A DNA stretch of 64,000 bases from Gordionus sp. m RMFG-2023 (GCF_954871325.1 NC_088775.1:46167561-46231560); one strand, 5' to 3'; positions 11,731 to 23,895 are shown, numbered from the stretch's first letter. The notes: generated by a model from the letters alone, not told the origin. Numbers and translations: made by a program.

Positions 11731-11757
11731 GACCGTTCTCCCAGGATTCGAACCTGG
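11731..11757 (-). other. Probable extended primer-binding site complementary to a tRNA T-arm
   Basis: A few bases after the 5' LTR, the minus strand reads a perfect T-arm, CCAGG-TTCGAAT-CCTGG, followed by an acceptor-like GAGAACG. A primer-binding site complementary to the 3' end of a tRNA would look like this, although most match only 11-18 nt. The plus strand has TGA rather than TGG at the CCA-complement position, so the match is imperfect there. No 5' half of a tRNA accompanies it, so it is not a tRNA gene. Confidence 0.5.
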
Positions 11758-11963
11758 AAATTCAAGGGTATTCATTATTTTAAGGTAAAAAAATAAAACT
11801 TTTTTTTATTTTACATATTATAGGTTACCTTAGGACACAACGCAATAATAACGTTTTTGTGGTTTAAATTTTTTTTTGTGAATTGTAATTAACAAAGTAG
11901 TTTGGAAAAATATTTTTTCTTTTTGTAATAACGTAATTTTAAAGTAGAAATTTATAATATGCG

Positions 11964-12720
11964 ATGGTTGTGTATTTCGATAAGTATTCTGAGCCTACTT
12001 TTATTAATAAAATTGCCATCTTTAAGGATATGGGTTATAAAATCTTGTATCAGAACCTTAATGAATTGGATATAGGTCATCACTTAGTTACATTAGGATT
12101 AATAATAATTCTATATTCAATATATATACTTTTGAAATTTTTATGTGGAAAATGTACTTTGGTTGCGACCAAGGTATATGGTAATTGGAAAAAGGACACT
12201 CTGGTGTCTGTTAATTGTTTTAAAAGAATTTCGGACTTGGAAAGTAGTTTAAATGGAATTTTAAATGAAATCAAGAACGGCAAACCAGGAATGGTTGAAA
12301 CGATGAAAGATAATATTGATGATCGTTTTGAATTTATGGAGAGATCAGTGGTTATCCTCCAGGAATTAAAAGATATTAAAGAATCTATTAAAGATATTTA
12401 TAGTGATGTATCCAGGTTGATTAGTATGAATAATCAAGGGGATAAGAAACAATTCGGTGATAGAATTATTTCGAATGGAAAGAGTTTTCCGACATAGTTT
12501 GTAATCGATGCGGTTACAAGGGTCATTATGCCAAAACCTGTATTGTAAAGGAACAGAATTTTAGAATGGGTTTTCCATTACAAAAATCTAGTGGAGAAAA
12601 TTCCAATGTAAGGACGATTTCAGGCCTAGATGTAAATAAAGTTGATTCGTTGAAATCGAATTTGGATGGGTCTCGTTTATGTTTTAAATAAGAGGCGGGA
12701 CATATAGCTATAAATTGTGA
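11964..12720 (+). pseudogene. gag-like region of the Ty3-type element
   Basis: The region begins with an ORF of about 180 codons that has an unusual hydrophobic stretch, LGLIIILYSIYILLKFL, in its first half. A helical acidic stretch and then a CCHC zinc knuckle, CNRCGYKGHYAKTC, follow, with a second knuckle-like sequence after that. A capsid/nucleocapsid role is inferred from position and knuckle. The capsid part is not recognisable by eye. Part of the element at 11333-18592, which is broken. Confidence 0.65.
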
Positions 12721-12896
12721 TTTACACTGACTATATGATAGCAAATGTAATATAGCAGTTGGAATACAGGGAAATAAAAATTTTAAGAAAGTATATTATA
12801 ATAAAAAGAGATGGGATTCTCATAATTTTAATGGTTTTAATGAAAATGTTTGGTATCATGAAGATAAAGTTAAAACGGATTATAGTTTTAATGTGA

Positions 12897-15800
12897 ATGA
12901 AAAATAATGCTTTTAAATGGGAAAGATTTCCTGGGAGCATTGTGAAATATACAAATAGGAAAAATGTTGATAATTTTAAATGGGAGAAATATCCTCGGGA
13001 TATTATGAAAAAATATAGTTATATTAGTAAAAAGCCTCGAAATTCTGAGTTGAATTTAGGAGGAAATTTAAATTTTAATGAAATGCATATTTCAGAGGGA
13101 ATATATAATGATCAGCCCCTTAAAACTTGTGAAATTTTAAGGACTGATAGAATATATAGACTGGGTCAATGTCCTAGGGTTAACTTGAGAATTGACTGCA
13201 GGTATATTGATATGCTATTTGACACTGGTGCGAGCATTTCGATAATGTCTTGTGAAAATTTTTATAAATATTGGCCTAATGGCGTGATTATTAAGGAAAA
13301 TATGTGTTTAAAACAGTTCGATGGTTCTGAAATTGAGGTTTTGGGTAAAACTCAATGGTATGTTGTTTTTAATGATACTATCATAAGTTTAGATTTATGG
13401 ATAGTGGGAAAAGCAGTGGAAACTATTATGGGGTGGGATTGGATTACCACAATTGGACCCTATAATAATTATTGGAATTTATTTATTATTGATAGCGGAT
13501 TAGCTAGTGATAAAGGATTTAATGGCTGATAGTATCCGAGATGAACTTCAGAAAGAAGGGATTTCTAAATTATTGAATGATGAAAATAGGATTGTCGATA
13601 ATAATAATTTTATTGAAACCCCTGAAAGGGTATGGATCAGTTCTGATCATACAGAAATAAATGGTAAAATTGATAGGGATCAATTTATGGAAATTGAAAT
13701 CGATGGATTAAAAAAGATCGATCTGGCTATACCTGTTTTGGTTAGAAAATATGGTATAATTTTTGAAGAAAAATTAGGACGTTTAAATGATTATCAAGTA
13801 GACGTTAAACTGAAAGAGGGTTTTTCACCCATCTTTTTGGCTTGTCGAAGAGTTCCTTTTGAGTGGAAAAGGGAAATCGATGAAGAATTGGATCAATGGG
13901 TTAGAGATGGCATCATTATTCCTGTGGAATATAGTGAGTGGGTCACACCATTGGTACCTGTTAGAAAATCGAATGGAAAGTTAAGGCTATGTGCTGATTT
14001 CCGTGTAACGTTAAATAGATGGGTAGTGGAGGTAAAATATCCATTGCCTAGGATTGAGGAAATTTTGGCCAGTTTAAAAGGTGCCAAGTATTTTTCCAAG
14101 GTTGATTTTTCTTCGGCTTATTTGCAATTGCCTTTGAAAGAAGAAATTCATAAATTATTTACAATAACGACTCCGAAAGGATTATTTGCCTTTTGTAGGC
14201 TACCGTTTGGATTAAGTGTGTCAGCGCCGATATTTCAGCGCACTATGGCATCAGTTTTCCAGGGCCTAGAAGGAGTTTATTATTATATGGATGATGTGTT
14301 GGTGACTGGTATAACACCAGAGCAACATAATCAACGTTTGGAAGAGGTTTTCAAGCGGATTCGTGATAAGGGTCTGAGGGCTAGCAAGGAAAAGAGTGTT
14401 CTTGGGGTAACGGAAGTTATCTACTTAGGACATCGCATAAATGGAATGGAGGTGAAACCTCTGGAAAAAAATTTAAGAAATATAACGAATATGAATCCGC
14501 CAACCAATAAAGCGGAGTTGCAATCATTTTTGGGAATGGTAAATTATTATCATTGTTTTGTGGAAGATTTTGCAAAATTGGCATCTCCATTGTATGGTTT
14601 ATTAAAGAAAGGTGTTCATTTTGTGTGGAAAATTGAACAGAAAAATGCTTTTGATATTTTAAAAGGAAAAATTGGTGAGGAACCGATTTTGGTATGTTTT
14701 AATAATGATTTAGAGATCATATTGGCAGTTGATGCATCCAACAAGGGGGTTGGAGGTGCATTGTTACATTTAATGGATGGTGTGGAAAGACCCATCATAT
14801 TTTTTTCGAAAGTTTTCAGGGAAGTGGAAACCAGATATTCGGTTATTGAACAAGAAGCCCTAGCGGTTATCTTTGGATTAACCAAATGTCGGGAATATTT
14901 GATCGGTAAAAGATTTATAATTTACACGGATCATAAGCCGTTAATTCATTTATTTAAAAAAGATAATAAAGAGTTAATGCTGTCTCCCCGGTTGCAACGT
15001 TGGTTGTTACTGGTGGGAAGTTTTAATGTGAAAATCAGATATCGCAGGGGCAAGGAAAATTGTTTGCCTGATATTTTATCTAGGTTAGGATCCAGTGAAG
15101 GGGATCTTGACGGTAACAAAAGTATAATGGTGAATGAAGACAGGGTATTAATTTGTTCTTTATCACATATGTTGAAAGATGGTCCTACGAATTGGGAGGA
15201 TCTTAAAAGCAATACCTTAGGGGATAAGGAATTGGGTCGAGTGAAATTATTTTTGACGGGACAAGAACCGTGGAAAAATAATAGTAAAGTTTATAAAAAA
15301 ATTGAAAAGGAATTGTCCATAGTGGATGATTGTTTGATGCGGGGTAATAGAGCCGTGATTCCGTTGAAATTATGGAGTAAAATTGTACGATTGTTGCATG
15401 CAGGACATCAGGGTCGGGATAAAATGAAATCTTGGGCTCGTGAGTATGTATGGTGGCCTGGAATGAGCGATGATATTGAAAAGATTACAAGGAGTTGTAT
15501 TCCTTGTAATTCGTGTGCCGTTATGCCCCGGAAGGAAATAGGCAGTTATTGGCCGAGACCTGAAAAGCCGTGGGAGCGTGTTCACGTGGATTTCTTTGAC
15601 TTAAACAAGAAGTCGTATTTTTTAGTTGTTGATGCATATTCTAAGTGGATTGAATATGAAGAGGTTCATGGATTAACCACTAGAATTGTTATCAAATTGT
15701 TACAAAGGTTATGGGCTAGATTTGGGATTCCAAAGACAATAGTGTCTGATGGAGGTCCGGCCTTTGTAAGTGAAAGTTTCAAAGATTTTTGTAATGCTAT

Positions 15801-16247
15801 GGAAATTAAACACGTATTAGCTCCACCATATCATCCCAGTTCCAATGGACAGGCGGAGAGAATGGTAGCTATCGTGAAAAATTGGATTAAAAAGGCCAAA
15901 CAAGAAAGTAATGATGTTTGGATGGCCCATTTATATTATAATAATTCCAGAAACCGAGAGGGAATTACTCGGTGGAGTTATTTTTGGGAAGAAGGACCAG
16001 AATGCCGTTGGATTTCTTAAAATCCAAAGATGGAACTGGTGTACCTTCGGTTGATAAGATTGTAATAAAATATCCTGTGGGAAGAATTATATGGGCCCGT
16101 TTGTTTGATAACAAAGGGAAGAAATGGGGAAAAGGTCGTATAGTAGAAAACCTTGGTTCCAAATTAAATGAAATTTTGCTAATAAATGGAATTACGGTAA
16201 TCAGACATAATGATCACGTAAGGTTAGGAGAAAGTAAGAAAGGATAA
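12897..16247 (+). pseudogene. Protease, reverse transcriptase, RNase H and integrase region (Ty3 type)
   Basis: Aspartic protease: LFDTGASISIM near 13215. Reverse transcriptase: LRLCADFR, YFSKVDFSSAYLQLPL, FCRLPFGLSVSAP and the catalytic YYYMDDVLVTG near 14280. RNase H: ILAVDASNKGVGGALLH, YSVIEQEALAVIF and FIIYTDHKPL. Integrase: H2C2 finger (HAGHQGRDKMK, then CIPCNSC), core VHVDFF, SDGGPAFVSESF and PYHPSSNGQAERMV, then a basic C-terminal tail. RT-RNase H-integrase is one long reading frame. The domain order and motifs place it in Ty3/gypsy. Part of the broken element at 11333-18592. Confidence 0.9.
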
Positions 16248-16249
16248 GG

Positions 16250-17428
16250 ATAATGTGAAAATGCTTAAATATTAATCTTATCTGATTATTTTTCCAGAAT
16301 CTTAGATTATTGGAATCATAATGCATAATGTGTTAAAGATGAATAATGAAATTTATTGTAGTAATATAGCATAATATGTTAAATGTGAATAATGAAAATA
16401 TTGATTCTTTTGGGATACTCTGATAACGATACTTGCGTAGTATTGGGAGTAAGATACTATCATAAAGATAGGGATAGGCTCTTTGGGATTAAGTGTTAAT
16501 GGAATCCATTAGAGGATGCTTAATTGAAACTTTGAAAAGCCTGGAAAATAAAGGGATTTTTATATTTCGGAGGGAGAACTCAACATCCTATAATTATACG
16601 GGATTATAATTGAGTCTCAGGGTATTGAAGGGCAAAGACAATTTTTTTTGTTTTACCTTGAAGGAAGAGATTCCTTTGGTTATTTAAATAATCACGTAAT
16701 TGATAAAATTAGTGGAGTACAAAACAAAATTATATAAATTAATGAATTAGTTGAATACTGAACAACTGGGGGTGTTTTGGTAATTTATGCTTTCGGTTAA
16801 ATGGTATTAAAATCCATCAGAGGAAAGTATTTTATTAATTTATTGATTATTTTATATACTCAAATCCTCATTGTAGAGTGATAGGAGTATAATATAAGTT
16901 TTTAAATGGTATAACGAGGGAATTGTTTATGATTATGTTATATACCGAGCAGTTGTTTTTTTGTTTTCAAGGAAAGTAAAGAAAAAGTTAATAAAAAAAT
17001 GTAAATTTTTGTGATGGATGGTCAGTGGAAAAAGAAAAAGAAAGTTATGTTTTTTTGTTTTCACGAACGGTTCACTTTGATGTGAGTATGGTTATAAGTT
17101 AGGAAAGGAAAATAAATAAAAATTACAAATTGTAGTAAATAGGTTGGGATTTGTGATCAATAAGTATTTATATTATTTGTTGTTAAAATCCTGAGTTGTT
17201 GTGAAAGACAAAAGAAAAGATAAAGAATAAATATTGGTTATAATATTTTTGTTTAGTATTTGTATTATTTGTTGTTAAAATCCTGAGTTGTTGTGAAAGA
17301 CAAAATGAAAGATAAAGAATAAATATTGGTTATAATATTTTTTTCCCCAATTGTGAAACAAAGAAAAAAAAAAAAGACATAAATTAGTTTGCCTTTTTGA
17401 ATAAGATTATTTTTTCCTCTTCTTTAAA
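16250..17428 (+). other. Non-coding 3' region of the Ty3-type element with a short tandem repeat
   Basis: About 1.2 kb without a convincing ORF. A unit of about 92 bp containing TCCTGAGTTGTTGTGAAAG is repeated in tandem at roughly 17162-17342. Shorter repeated words (AAATCCAT followed by AGAGGA) occur near 16500 and 16810. Confidence 0.6.
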
Positions 17429-17995
17429 ATGTTGCCTGATAAAAAAACCGTGCAAACCCAACACAAATTAATACATCTCCAGGACCACTATCTTCAGATC
17501 ACGTTGATCCCTAAGGTTATGGATTTGAATAATAATGTGGATATTCGCCCAATGGAGAATCCGTCCACATCAAGCAATTTACTTATTAAGAAAAGGCGAT
17601 GTTTCAATTGCCAGTCTGAAACGCATTTGAAGAATCAATGTCCGGCGTTGTTTAAAAAGAATTGGGTACCGTTGGGGGCACAAGACACGAATATTTGGGG
17701 CACACAACAAGGGATGACTAAAAGATTGGCCAGAGAATTCGTCGATAGTGTGATCAGCGGAACAAGAAAGGATAATTCTCAGCTTACGCCGGCAAAGTTA
17801 GTGAACCAAGAGGCCAGTATCAGAAGAATGGATCACGTAAATATTCGGACAGTGATGGAGCAGCATCGAGCAGCGAGTACGATGGGTCCAGTAGCGCATT
17901 CAGCAGCTGAATCCAACCCGTTGACGGTAACGACCGGTATGCTGGCATCAACTGATCAGGAGGAAGAACTATGGGAGGATCTACTGTTAATGTAG
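17429..17995 (+). CDS. Accessory CCHC-knuckle ORF near the 3' end of the Ty3-type element
   Basis: An ORF of 188 codons between the integrase region and the 3' LTR. At about residue 58 it has CFNCQSETHLKNQC, a zinc knuckle of the CX2CX4HX4C type. Downstream it is hydrophilic and ends in an acidic tail (DQEEELWEDLL). It is visibly richer in G and C than the rest of the element. Its position matches the 3' accessory ORFs of some Ty3 lineages, which include nucleocapsid-like and envelope-like proteins. No signal peptide or membrane segment is seen, so an envelope is unlikely. Function unknown. Treated as part of the fossil element. Confidence 0.55.
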   Translation: MLPDKKTVQTQHKLIHLQDHYLQITLIPKVMDLNNNVDIRPMENPSTSSNLLIKKRRCFNCQSETHLKNQCPALFKKNWVPLGAQDTNIWGTQQGMTKRLAREFVDSVISGTRKDNSQLTPAKLVNQEASIRRMDHVNIRTVMEQHRAASTMGPVAHSAAESNPLTVTTGMLASTDQEEELWEDLLLM

Positions 17996-18019
17996 CTCAG
18001 ATAGCGAATGAAAGAAGGT

Positions 18020-18130
18020 GTAAATTTTTTTTATTATTATTGTAGTATAGTAATTTCTTATAAAGATTTTTATTGTAGTATAGTAATTGCTTATAAAAAT
18101 TTCTTATTGTAGTATAATAATTTTTGTAAA
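18020..18130 (+). repeat. Short tandem repeat before the 3' LTR
   Basis: Three copies of a unit of about 35 bp, ATTGTAGTATAGTAATTxCTTATAAA, with small differences. Confidence 0.65.
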
Positions 18131-18195
18131 ATCTGTTTTATATTATCGCCATCGTTTTTGTTAAAGGAGTGTCACTGACCCATAAAGGGGTGACA

Positions 18196-18592
18196 TGTCT
18201 TAGTATGTAAAAAATAGATATATATATATATAGATAAGCTCCAAATGTCAATCAGATGAATTATAGACATCTGATTGGTAAAAAAAAAGAATTATTATTA
18301 TGTAATGTAAAAAGATAATAAATATTATGATAATATATTTTTTTGAAAAGATATATATTATTTTTTTTGTAAAAGAATTGATTGAAATTTTTTTGTAAAA
18401 TTTATAAAAAAAAAGAAATAATAATTATATAATTTTAGTTTTTATTTTGTAAAGATTAATTCATTGAAAAAATTTGTAACTTTTGTTTTTATGAGTGAGA
18501 AATAAAGTTTTTAAAGAGTGTAAAATTCGGATAACATATTCAGGAATTATTAAAGGCTTATTCTTCTTATTCTTTTTGTATTTAATACTTAA
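18196..18592 (+). repeat. 3' LTR of the Ty3-type element
   Basis: Near-identical to 11333-11722, with the main difference a short insertion near the end. It follows a purine-rich tract, AAAGGGGTGACA, the likely second-strand primer. Confidence 0.9.
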
Positions 18593-18810
18593 AAAAAAAG
18601 AAAAACATATTTTATTGTATTATAAATTTACTTTTATTTATTTTTTAATTCTTAATATTAATAATTTAAGCTGAGTTTTAATTCATATCAACCACTTCCA
18701 ACATTTTTTTTTAAATTCTCGTTGTTAAATTATCAGTCGAAATTAATATTCAATCAAAGTAAATATAATGATATTATTAATTAATTTATAATTTATTTTA
18801 AAAGAATATC

Positions 18811-21690
18811 ATGTCCATAGTACTTACTTCTTTAGATGAAGAAGATTTAACCCTTCCCTGGCCCCAATTTGAATTATATTTTAAACCAATTAAGAAAATT
18901 AATGGTACCAAGTCTACACTTTGTATGTAAATTATGTCCCAACGCAAATATTTCAACGTCAAATAGCTCAAACTTGAAAAAACATTTGAAGGTAAAGAAT
19001 GAATTAATATATAATTATTTTAAACATATAAAAATGTAATCATGATATGTTATAAAAAAATTTATTTAAATTTCATTATAGATTTTATTATTAAAATACT
19101 ATATATATAGCATCTTATTATTTAACCATGTATTTCATAGGCGTAGCCAGAGGGGGGGGGGCAAGGGGAAATCCCCCTCCCTTCAGAAATTTATCACTTT
19201 TTGTAAATATTATATTTAGCTAATAAAAAATATCCCCCTTAGTCCTCACCCCCACTCCCTGACCCTCAAATATGTATGCATATATCTTAAATAATAATTT
19301 AAAAGAAAGAATAAAGTTGATATTATTTTATAAAACTATTCATCATAATTTATAGATTTTTGGGAAAATAGATTTATAAATATATAAAATGAACCAAAAA
19401 TGTTTTTTAATAAATGGAATATAAGCCAAAGATAAGTTTTAAAACAGAAGTGAAATGTATTATAATTATTAATAATAGATCCATAAAATTACTAAATAAT
19501 ATAATATATCAAATATAGTTTTTTATAAAGTGAGTAATTTTAATTTATTTATCTTAATAAAAGTAAAATATAGTTATAAAACTATTGATAAAATTAAATC
19601 ATAAATTAAAAAAATATAAAAGCACAATACAAACAGTGGAATATTATATTTCGTAGATTTATAGTATATCTAATTATCAAATGACAATCAAGTAATTTTT
19701 ACCAATATAGCGAATTATATATTTTACAGAAAACTATAAAATATTGATAAGGACATCAGAAAATATCTTTTAAAGACATTGTGGGATGAAAAATATGAAG
19801 ATTAAATTTAAATATCATTTTTACTAAAAATAAATAGATGGCGTTAAATAATTGAATGTAAATTGTTGCTATATTTAATATCAAGAGCATTGATTAGTAA
19901 AATTTGTTAAATTACTAACTGTAATATATACTCTAACTGTCAAATATGTCTGTAAAAGTGGAATTTTACCTAGTATTTTATAACTAATTCTATATAATAG
20001 AGTAAAATCAACTATATGTCTACTTACTTTTTATAAATAAATTTCTTATAATTGTTTGTAATAAATTATTACCATGCTTTTAAATTAAGGTATATACAAT
20101 ACAAGTAATTTATTATATCCCCCTTATGAAAATCTTGGCTACGCCTATGATGTATTTATTTTAATGATAGTACACAATAAAATAAATTTGAAATGTATAA
20201 ATTTTATACAGATTATTATATTAAAAATTTATTATACATAAATATTTTTTAAAAAATAAGATTACAATAAAATTTAAGTATTCTTTTTACTCTTAATGGT
20301 ATTTAAGAAAATATATATAATTTAACAATTATACTTATAACTAATACAAATGAGTATATTATCAAAATATAAATAACTTTTTTTGCAAATGCAATACCTT
20401 TATAAAAAACATATAAATATTATGACTAAGAATTTATTATAAATAAGTTTTGCATATAAAAATGTTAATACTAAAAGAACATATTATAATCATATTGTAA
20501 TTTTATTATAATGCTAGAAATTATTTAAAAGCTATCAAGTAAAAAAAAAATATAATATATTTATTAAAAATTTATTAGAGTATATGAACAAGGAGAGGAA
20601 TCGGATGATGAAATAGTTCCTCTGCCATTATTTGATCTATTTGAAGATCAAAATATTAATGATAGTATTGTATACTTACCTAAGCATCATTCCTGTTCAG
20701 CACACACTTTAAATCTTATGTATTGACACTGAAAAGGCACTCAACGATGTCCATTATAAAACCATTTCAAAAATTACATTTTCTAAATGTAAGCTTTTGT
20801 GGAATAAACATGATCAATCTTCTAACTGTGCAGCCATTTTTAAGGAAAATATGGGAAGATATTTGATTAAGATGAATCTTGCGACAAATCTGGATTACAG
20901 AGATTTTCAGATAACGACAAGTCGTTCATAGATGAATTGTATGGTTAGTGTTAATTAAAATATGATATGTATATATATGATTTTATAGGTTATGGAACCG
21001 ATAGCTATGGCTCTTACAATTTTAGGGAGCGAAGAAAATATGCATTTGGGATATCTCACTCCCATTATAAACATTATAATATCAAAACTTAAAAAATTGG
21101 CTTTAAATAATTGTTTTGTAAGCCGCTTATTGATTCAATCCTGGAAGCCATAGATAAAAGGTATAAAGTTCAAATATTGCTTATAATTTATATTTTGACT
21201 ATCATATTTTCAATAGATTCAAACACATCTATGATGATGATTTTATACTATCGGCAATAATTCACCACTATTTAAAATGGATTGGCCCTGGATAAAATTA
21301 GAGGTCAATAAAGGAAGAATGCCGGAACTTATTTCCAGTTTGAGAAAAGATATTGATAAAGAAAGAACAGGCTTGATTCCTTTATCCAACACACACACTA
21401 GAATATTTTCAGATAATGATAAAAAATTTGATGAAGAAATGAATGGAGATCTCTGTGAAGATGATCTTTCAAGCTTTTTTCAAAATAAAGATATTTCCTT
21501 AAATATTTTTAATAAATTCCCCGAATTGAAATTTTTGTTTATTAAATATATCACCACTCTCCCATCCTCTGCGCCAATTGAACGTGTGTTTAGCACCTAA
21601 AGGTGTGTTAAGTACTAAGCGCTCATGTTTATCATCAAAATTTTGAAAATCAATTGTTAAAAATAAATAAAAAATTGTTACATAAAGATG
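18811..21690 (+). pseudogene. hAT transposase gene with BED finger and introns, broken
   Basis: This belongs to the hAT at 11145-22011. It starts with ATG at 18811 and reads DEEDLTLPWPQFELYFK, then CKLCPNANISTSNSSNLKKHL, the two halves of a BED zinc finger (DNA binding). The finger ends at a donor-like GAAG|GTAAAG near 18990. The MITE at 19136-20149 lies in the following gap. Further pieces: EESDDEIVPLPLFDLF and YLPKHHSCSAHTLNLM (about 20600-20720), VMEPIAMALTILGSEENMHL (about 20993-21052), RFKHIYDDDFILSAIIHHYL, and LPSSAPIERVFST (21560-21600) from the dimerisation domain, which then breaks. Stops and shifts make it inactive. Confidence 0.8.
19136..20149. mobile_element. 1.0 kb hAT MITE, perfect 8-bp TSD
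   Basis: It begins CATAGGCGTAGCCAG and ends CTTGGCTACGCCTATG, inverted repeats of the common hAT terminal style. Both sides carry the TSD ATGTATTT (19128-19135, 20150-20157). G and C runs lie just inside the left end. No coding sequence is seen. It lies in a probable intron of the surrounding hAT transposase gene. Confidence 0.9.
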
Positions 21691-22109
21691 TTATCTTATA
21701 ATATATTATTTTTTTATAATTTTATTCATATTATAATTATATATGAAAATTTTATTATAAAAAGATCTTATCTTATGTGTTCTTTTTGTATAGATTATTT
21801 TATTATATATTGTCGGAAAAAAAATATCTTTTTGCATTATATATAACATTTAATTTTTTTAAATAACGAGTAGCTCGTTACTTTTTTTGAAAAGTCGGTA
21901 ACGCGCGGTCCTTTTGTAAAATGGTAACGAGTAACGGTAACGCGTTCCATTTTTCAGATGTAACGAGTAACGGTAACGCGTTTCTTTTTTGTAGTAACGT
22001 TTACAGCACTAGTATATTTAAATACACAATGCGTATAAAAAGTATCATATTTTTTCAATTTCAAACCTATTACAAAAAGACATATAATTTTATTATTTGA
22101 TAAATAATG

Positions 22110-22860
22110 TAATAAAACAAATTTATATTAATTTTCATGAAATAATTTAAAACAATCTTTTTTTGTAGTAAAACATAATGATACATCATGTTTGATACCA
22201 ATCACTTCGTAACCAATTTACACCCAGTATTTTTGCATCGCTCCTTTTTACTATATTTTGGCCAATGTGCTAATATATCCTGTCTTATTTCTTTCTGCGT
22301 AATAAGTTTTGTTGACACCTTGCTAGATTTTTCTTAATATTTAGTGTCAATTGATATTCGTTTTTTTTACGCTAGCGTTCATATTTTTGTTACATTTACA
22401 GAGTATCTGCTATTGAAATTTTAAATGTTAATAATGGCATCTGTTCTTTTACCGGTATCTTTAAAGTCATAAAATCTTGCCTATACATTAACCAGGATAT
22501 GAGCATCATATCAAATATAGAGAATTCTATACGGTGATACCATTTACGTGATCTTATGTGAATTCGATATAAAGCAATCAATGAATCTAATAAATCTACA
22601 CCTCCCATATTTATATTGTAAGCTTTTATAGCTACTTGGACATGTTGCAATACTCTCTTTTGAGCGAGTAATACTTGAAGTCTATACCACAGAACCAATT
22701 ATCAAACAATTTGAAATTGAAATGTAGTGGTACCAATAGTTGAAATACCGCATTTCCGTTATTATCAACATCTGCTGACCTTGAATCAAGAATTTCCTCA
22801 TCTGATGAACCACTAAGGTTAGAATCAGAACTATCTTATGGAATACAGTACATTTTGACT
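22110..22860 (-). pseudogene. piggyBac-type transposase remnant
   Basis: Read on the minus strand. At about 22820-22760 there is an N-terminal acidic stretch, SNLSGSSDEEILDSRSADV. The stretch 22698-22396 follows with AYNINMGGVDLLDSLIALYR, IRSRKWYHRIEFSIFDMML and NxWxMYR-like SWLMYRQDF, the well-known end of the DDE_Tnp_1_7 domain. Then comes WPKYSKKERCKNTGCKLVTK (about 22270-22210), the cysteine-rich C-terminal finger. The DDE core between the acidic N-terminus and GGVD is missing, so this copy is internally deleted. Terminal repeats and a TTAA pair were not located. Confidence 0.85.
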
Positions 22861-23895
22861 ATAGATAGCAAATAAAGAATATTTAATAATATAAAATAAA
22901 TAATCAAAAAAGCCCAAATTCATATTTGTGCGCATTATGTATCTGGGTACACGTACCTTAAAACTTAAAAACACTATGATTATAACAATATATTTATATA
23001 CAAAACATTTCTTTTACCTTTATTTAATAGGATTCTTAATTCCTGTTCCTTAAAAATTGTGCAAGAGAAATGATATGATTTATAAAATGGAATGCAACTA
23101 TTCGAAAGTTGTAAGAATTTTATATTGATAGCTCTCTTTCATTTTTGACAAAATTAACTATAGAAATATAAAATATATGTGTATCTATTATACATCATGT
23201 GTATTAAACTTTAAAAAATTTTATATTAAAATTTATACCTTTTTTTATGGTATGTGTATTCAAATATGATGTACGCAATAGAGGGTTAATAATATAAATT
23301 TTCGGAAAATTCCAAAATTGTTCCGGGAGCGTTTTCGATATCACCTTCATGTTCCCTTCACATTCCTTGATTTTCTCCAAGATACGTTCCCGGATCATGC
23401 TTGGAGGTTCCGTCCCTAGTTAAACATAACTTTCTAATAAAACAAAATCTAAGTTTATGATCAATTCGTAAATTTTATTTTTTCTGTCAGTCATTACCTT
23501 GTGCTAAAAAGGTTTGGATACTGTTTGCAGATGATTTCTTATCGGGCTTTATAAAACATGACATATTTTTATTGAACCAATCGATTCCCGAGATCTCCAT
23601 AAGTTTATATGTGTATAAAGAGATTTTAAAGATTAGATATGATATAGTAAATATATGTTTTACGATTGAATTGCTGATTAAATATGGAAGGATGTTTCCG
23701 AGGCATGAATTTCGTATTCCAATCCATAAACCTATAATGATATATATGAAATAGTTTATAATATTTTAATCTAATTAGTGCCCTAATTATGCTTAAATTA
23801 GAATGCTGTAAACTTAATAAGTTACAGAGGACACAAATTAGATCAAAATGCTATATATAGTATCAATGAAAGCATGAATTATTAAAAAAAATTAC
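22861..23895. other. AT-rich region, little recognisable
   Basis: A transposon-tip-like GGTTCCGTCCCTAG ends near 23419 after a GC-richer stretch (23290-23419), but no partner end was found. Short ORFs here have no recognisable motif. Confidence 0.4.

Larger units (their letters stand above)
11333..18592 (+). mobile_element. Ty3-type LTR retrotransposon, young but broken
   Basis: Fossil of the Ty3 (gypsy) group. Two LTRs of about 390 bp begin TGTCTTAG and differ almost only in simple-sequence tracts, so the insertion is recent. Parts in order: gag-like region with a CCHC knuckle (about 11960-12720); aspartic protease with DTGAS, reverse transcriptase with YMDD, RNase H, and integrase with an H2C2 finger and catalytic core (about 12900-16250); a long 3' non-coding region; and a separate CCHC-containing ORF (17429-17995). 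A purine-rich stretch (AAAGGGGTGACA) precedes the 3' LTR. The protease-RT-RNase H-integrase order is Ty3-like. The element is largely complete but has a few breaks. It sits inside a hAT. The A-rich flanks allow a 5-bp AAAAG duplication but do not prove it. Confidence 0.92.
11145..22011 (+). mobile_element. Large hAT element split by an LTR retrotransposon and a MITE
   Basis: The ends are TAGTGCTGTAAAGTAACG on the left and CGTTTACAGCACTA on the right, inverted repeats of each other. The flanks TTATATTT (11137-11144) and GTATATTT (22012-22019) match at 7 of 8 bases. Just inside both ends are repeats of AGTAACGGTAACGCG, a subterminal pattern typical of some hAT families. The body without its insertions is about 2.6 kb. 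The retrotransposon (11333 to about 18592) lies in the 5' non-coding part, and the 1.0 kb MITE (19136-20149) lies between coding segments. The transposase is described separately at 18811-21690. Confidence 0.8.

Noticed and set aside
11731-11757. tRNA gene on the minus strand
   Set aside because: Only the T-arm and an acceptor-like strand are present; the 5' half does not fold. Its place next to an LTR explains it as a primer-binding region.
13893-15585. Minus-strand frames opposite the reverse transcriptase and integrase region
   Set aside because: They are shadows of the plus-strand pol reading frame and have no motifs.
17429-17995. Envelope gene of the Ty3-type element
   Set aside because: No signal peptide, membrane segment or furin-like site; the zinc knuckle points elsewhere.
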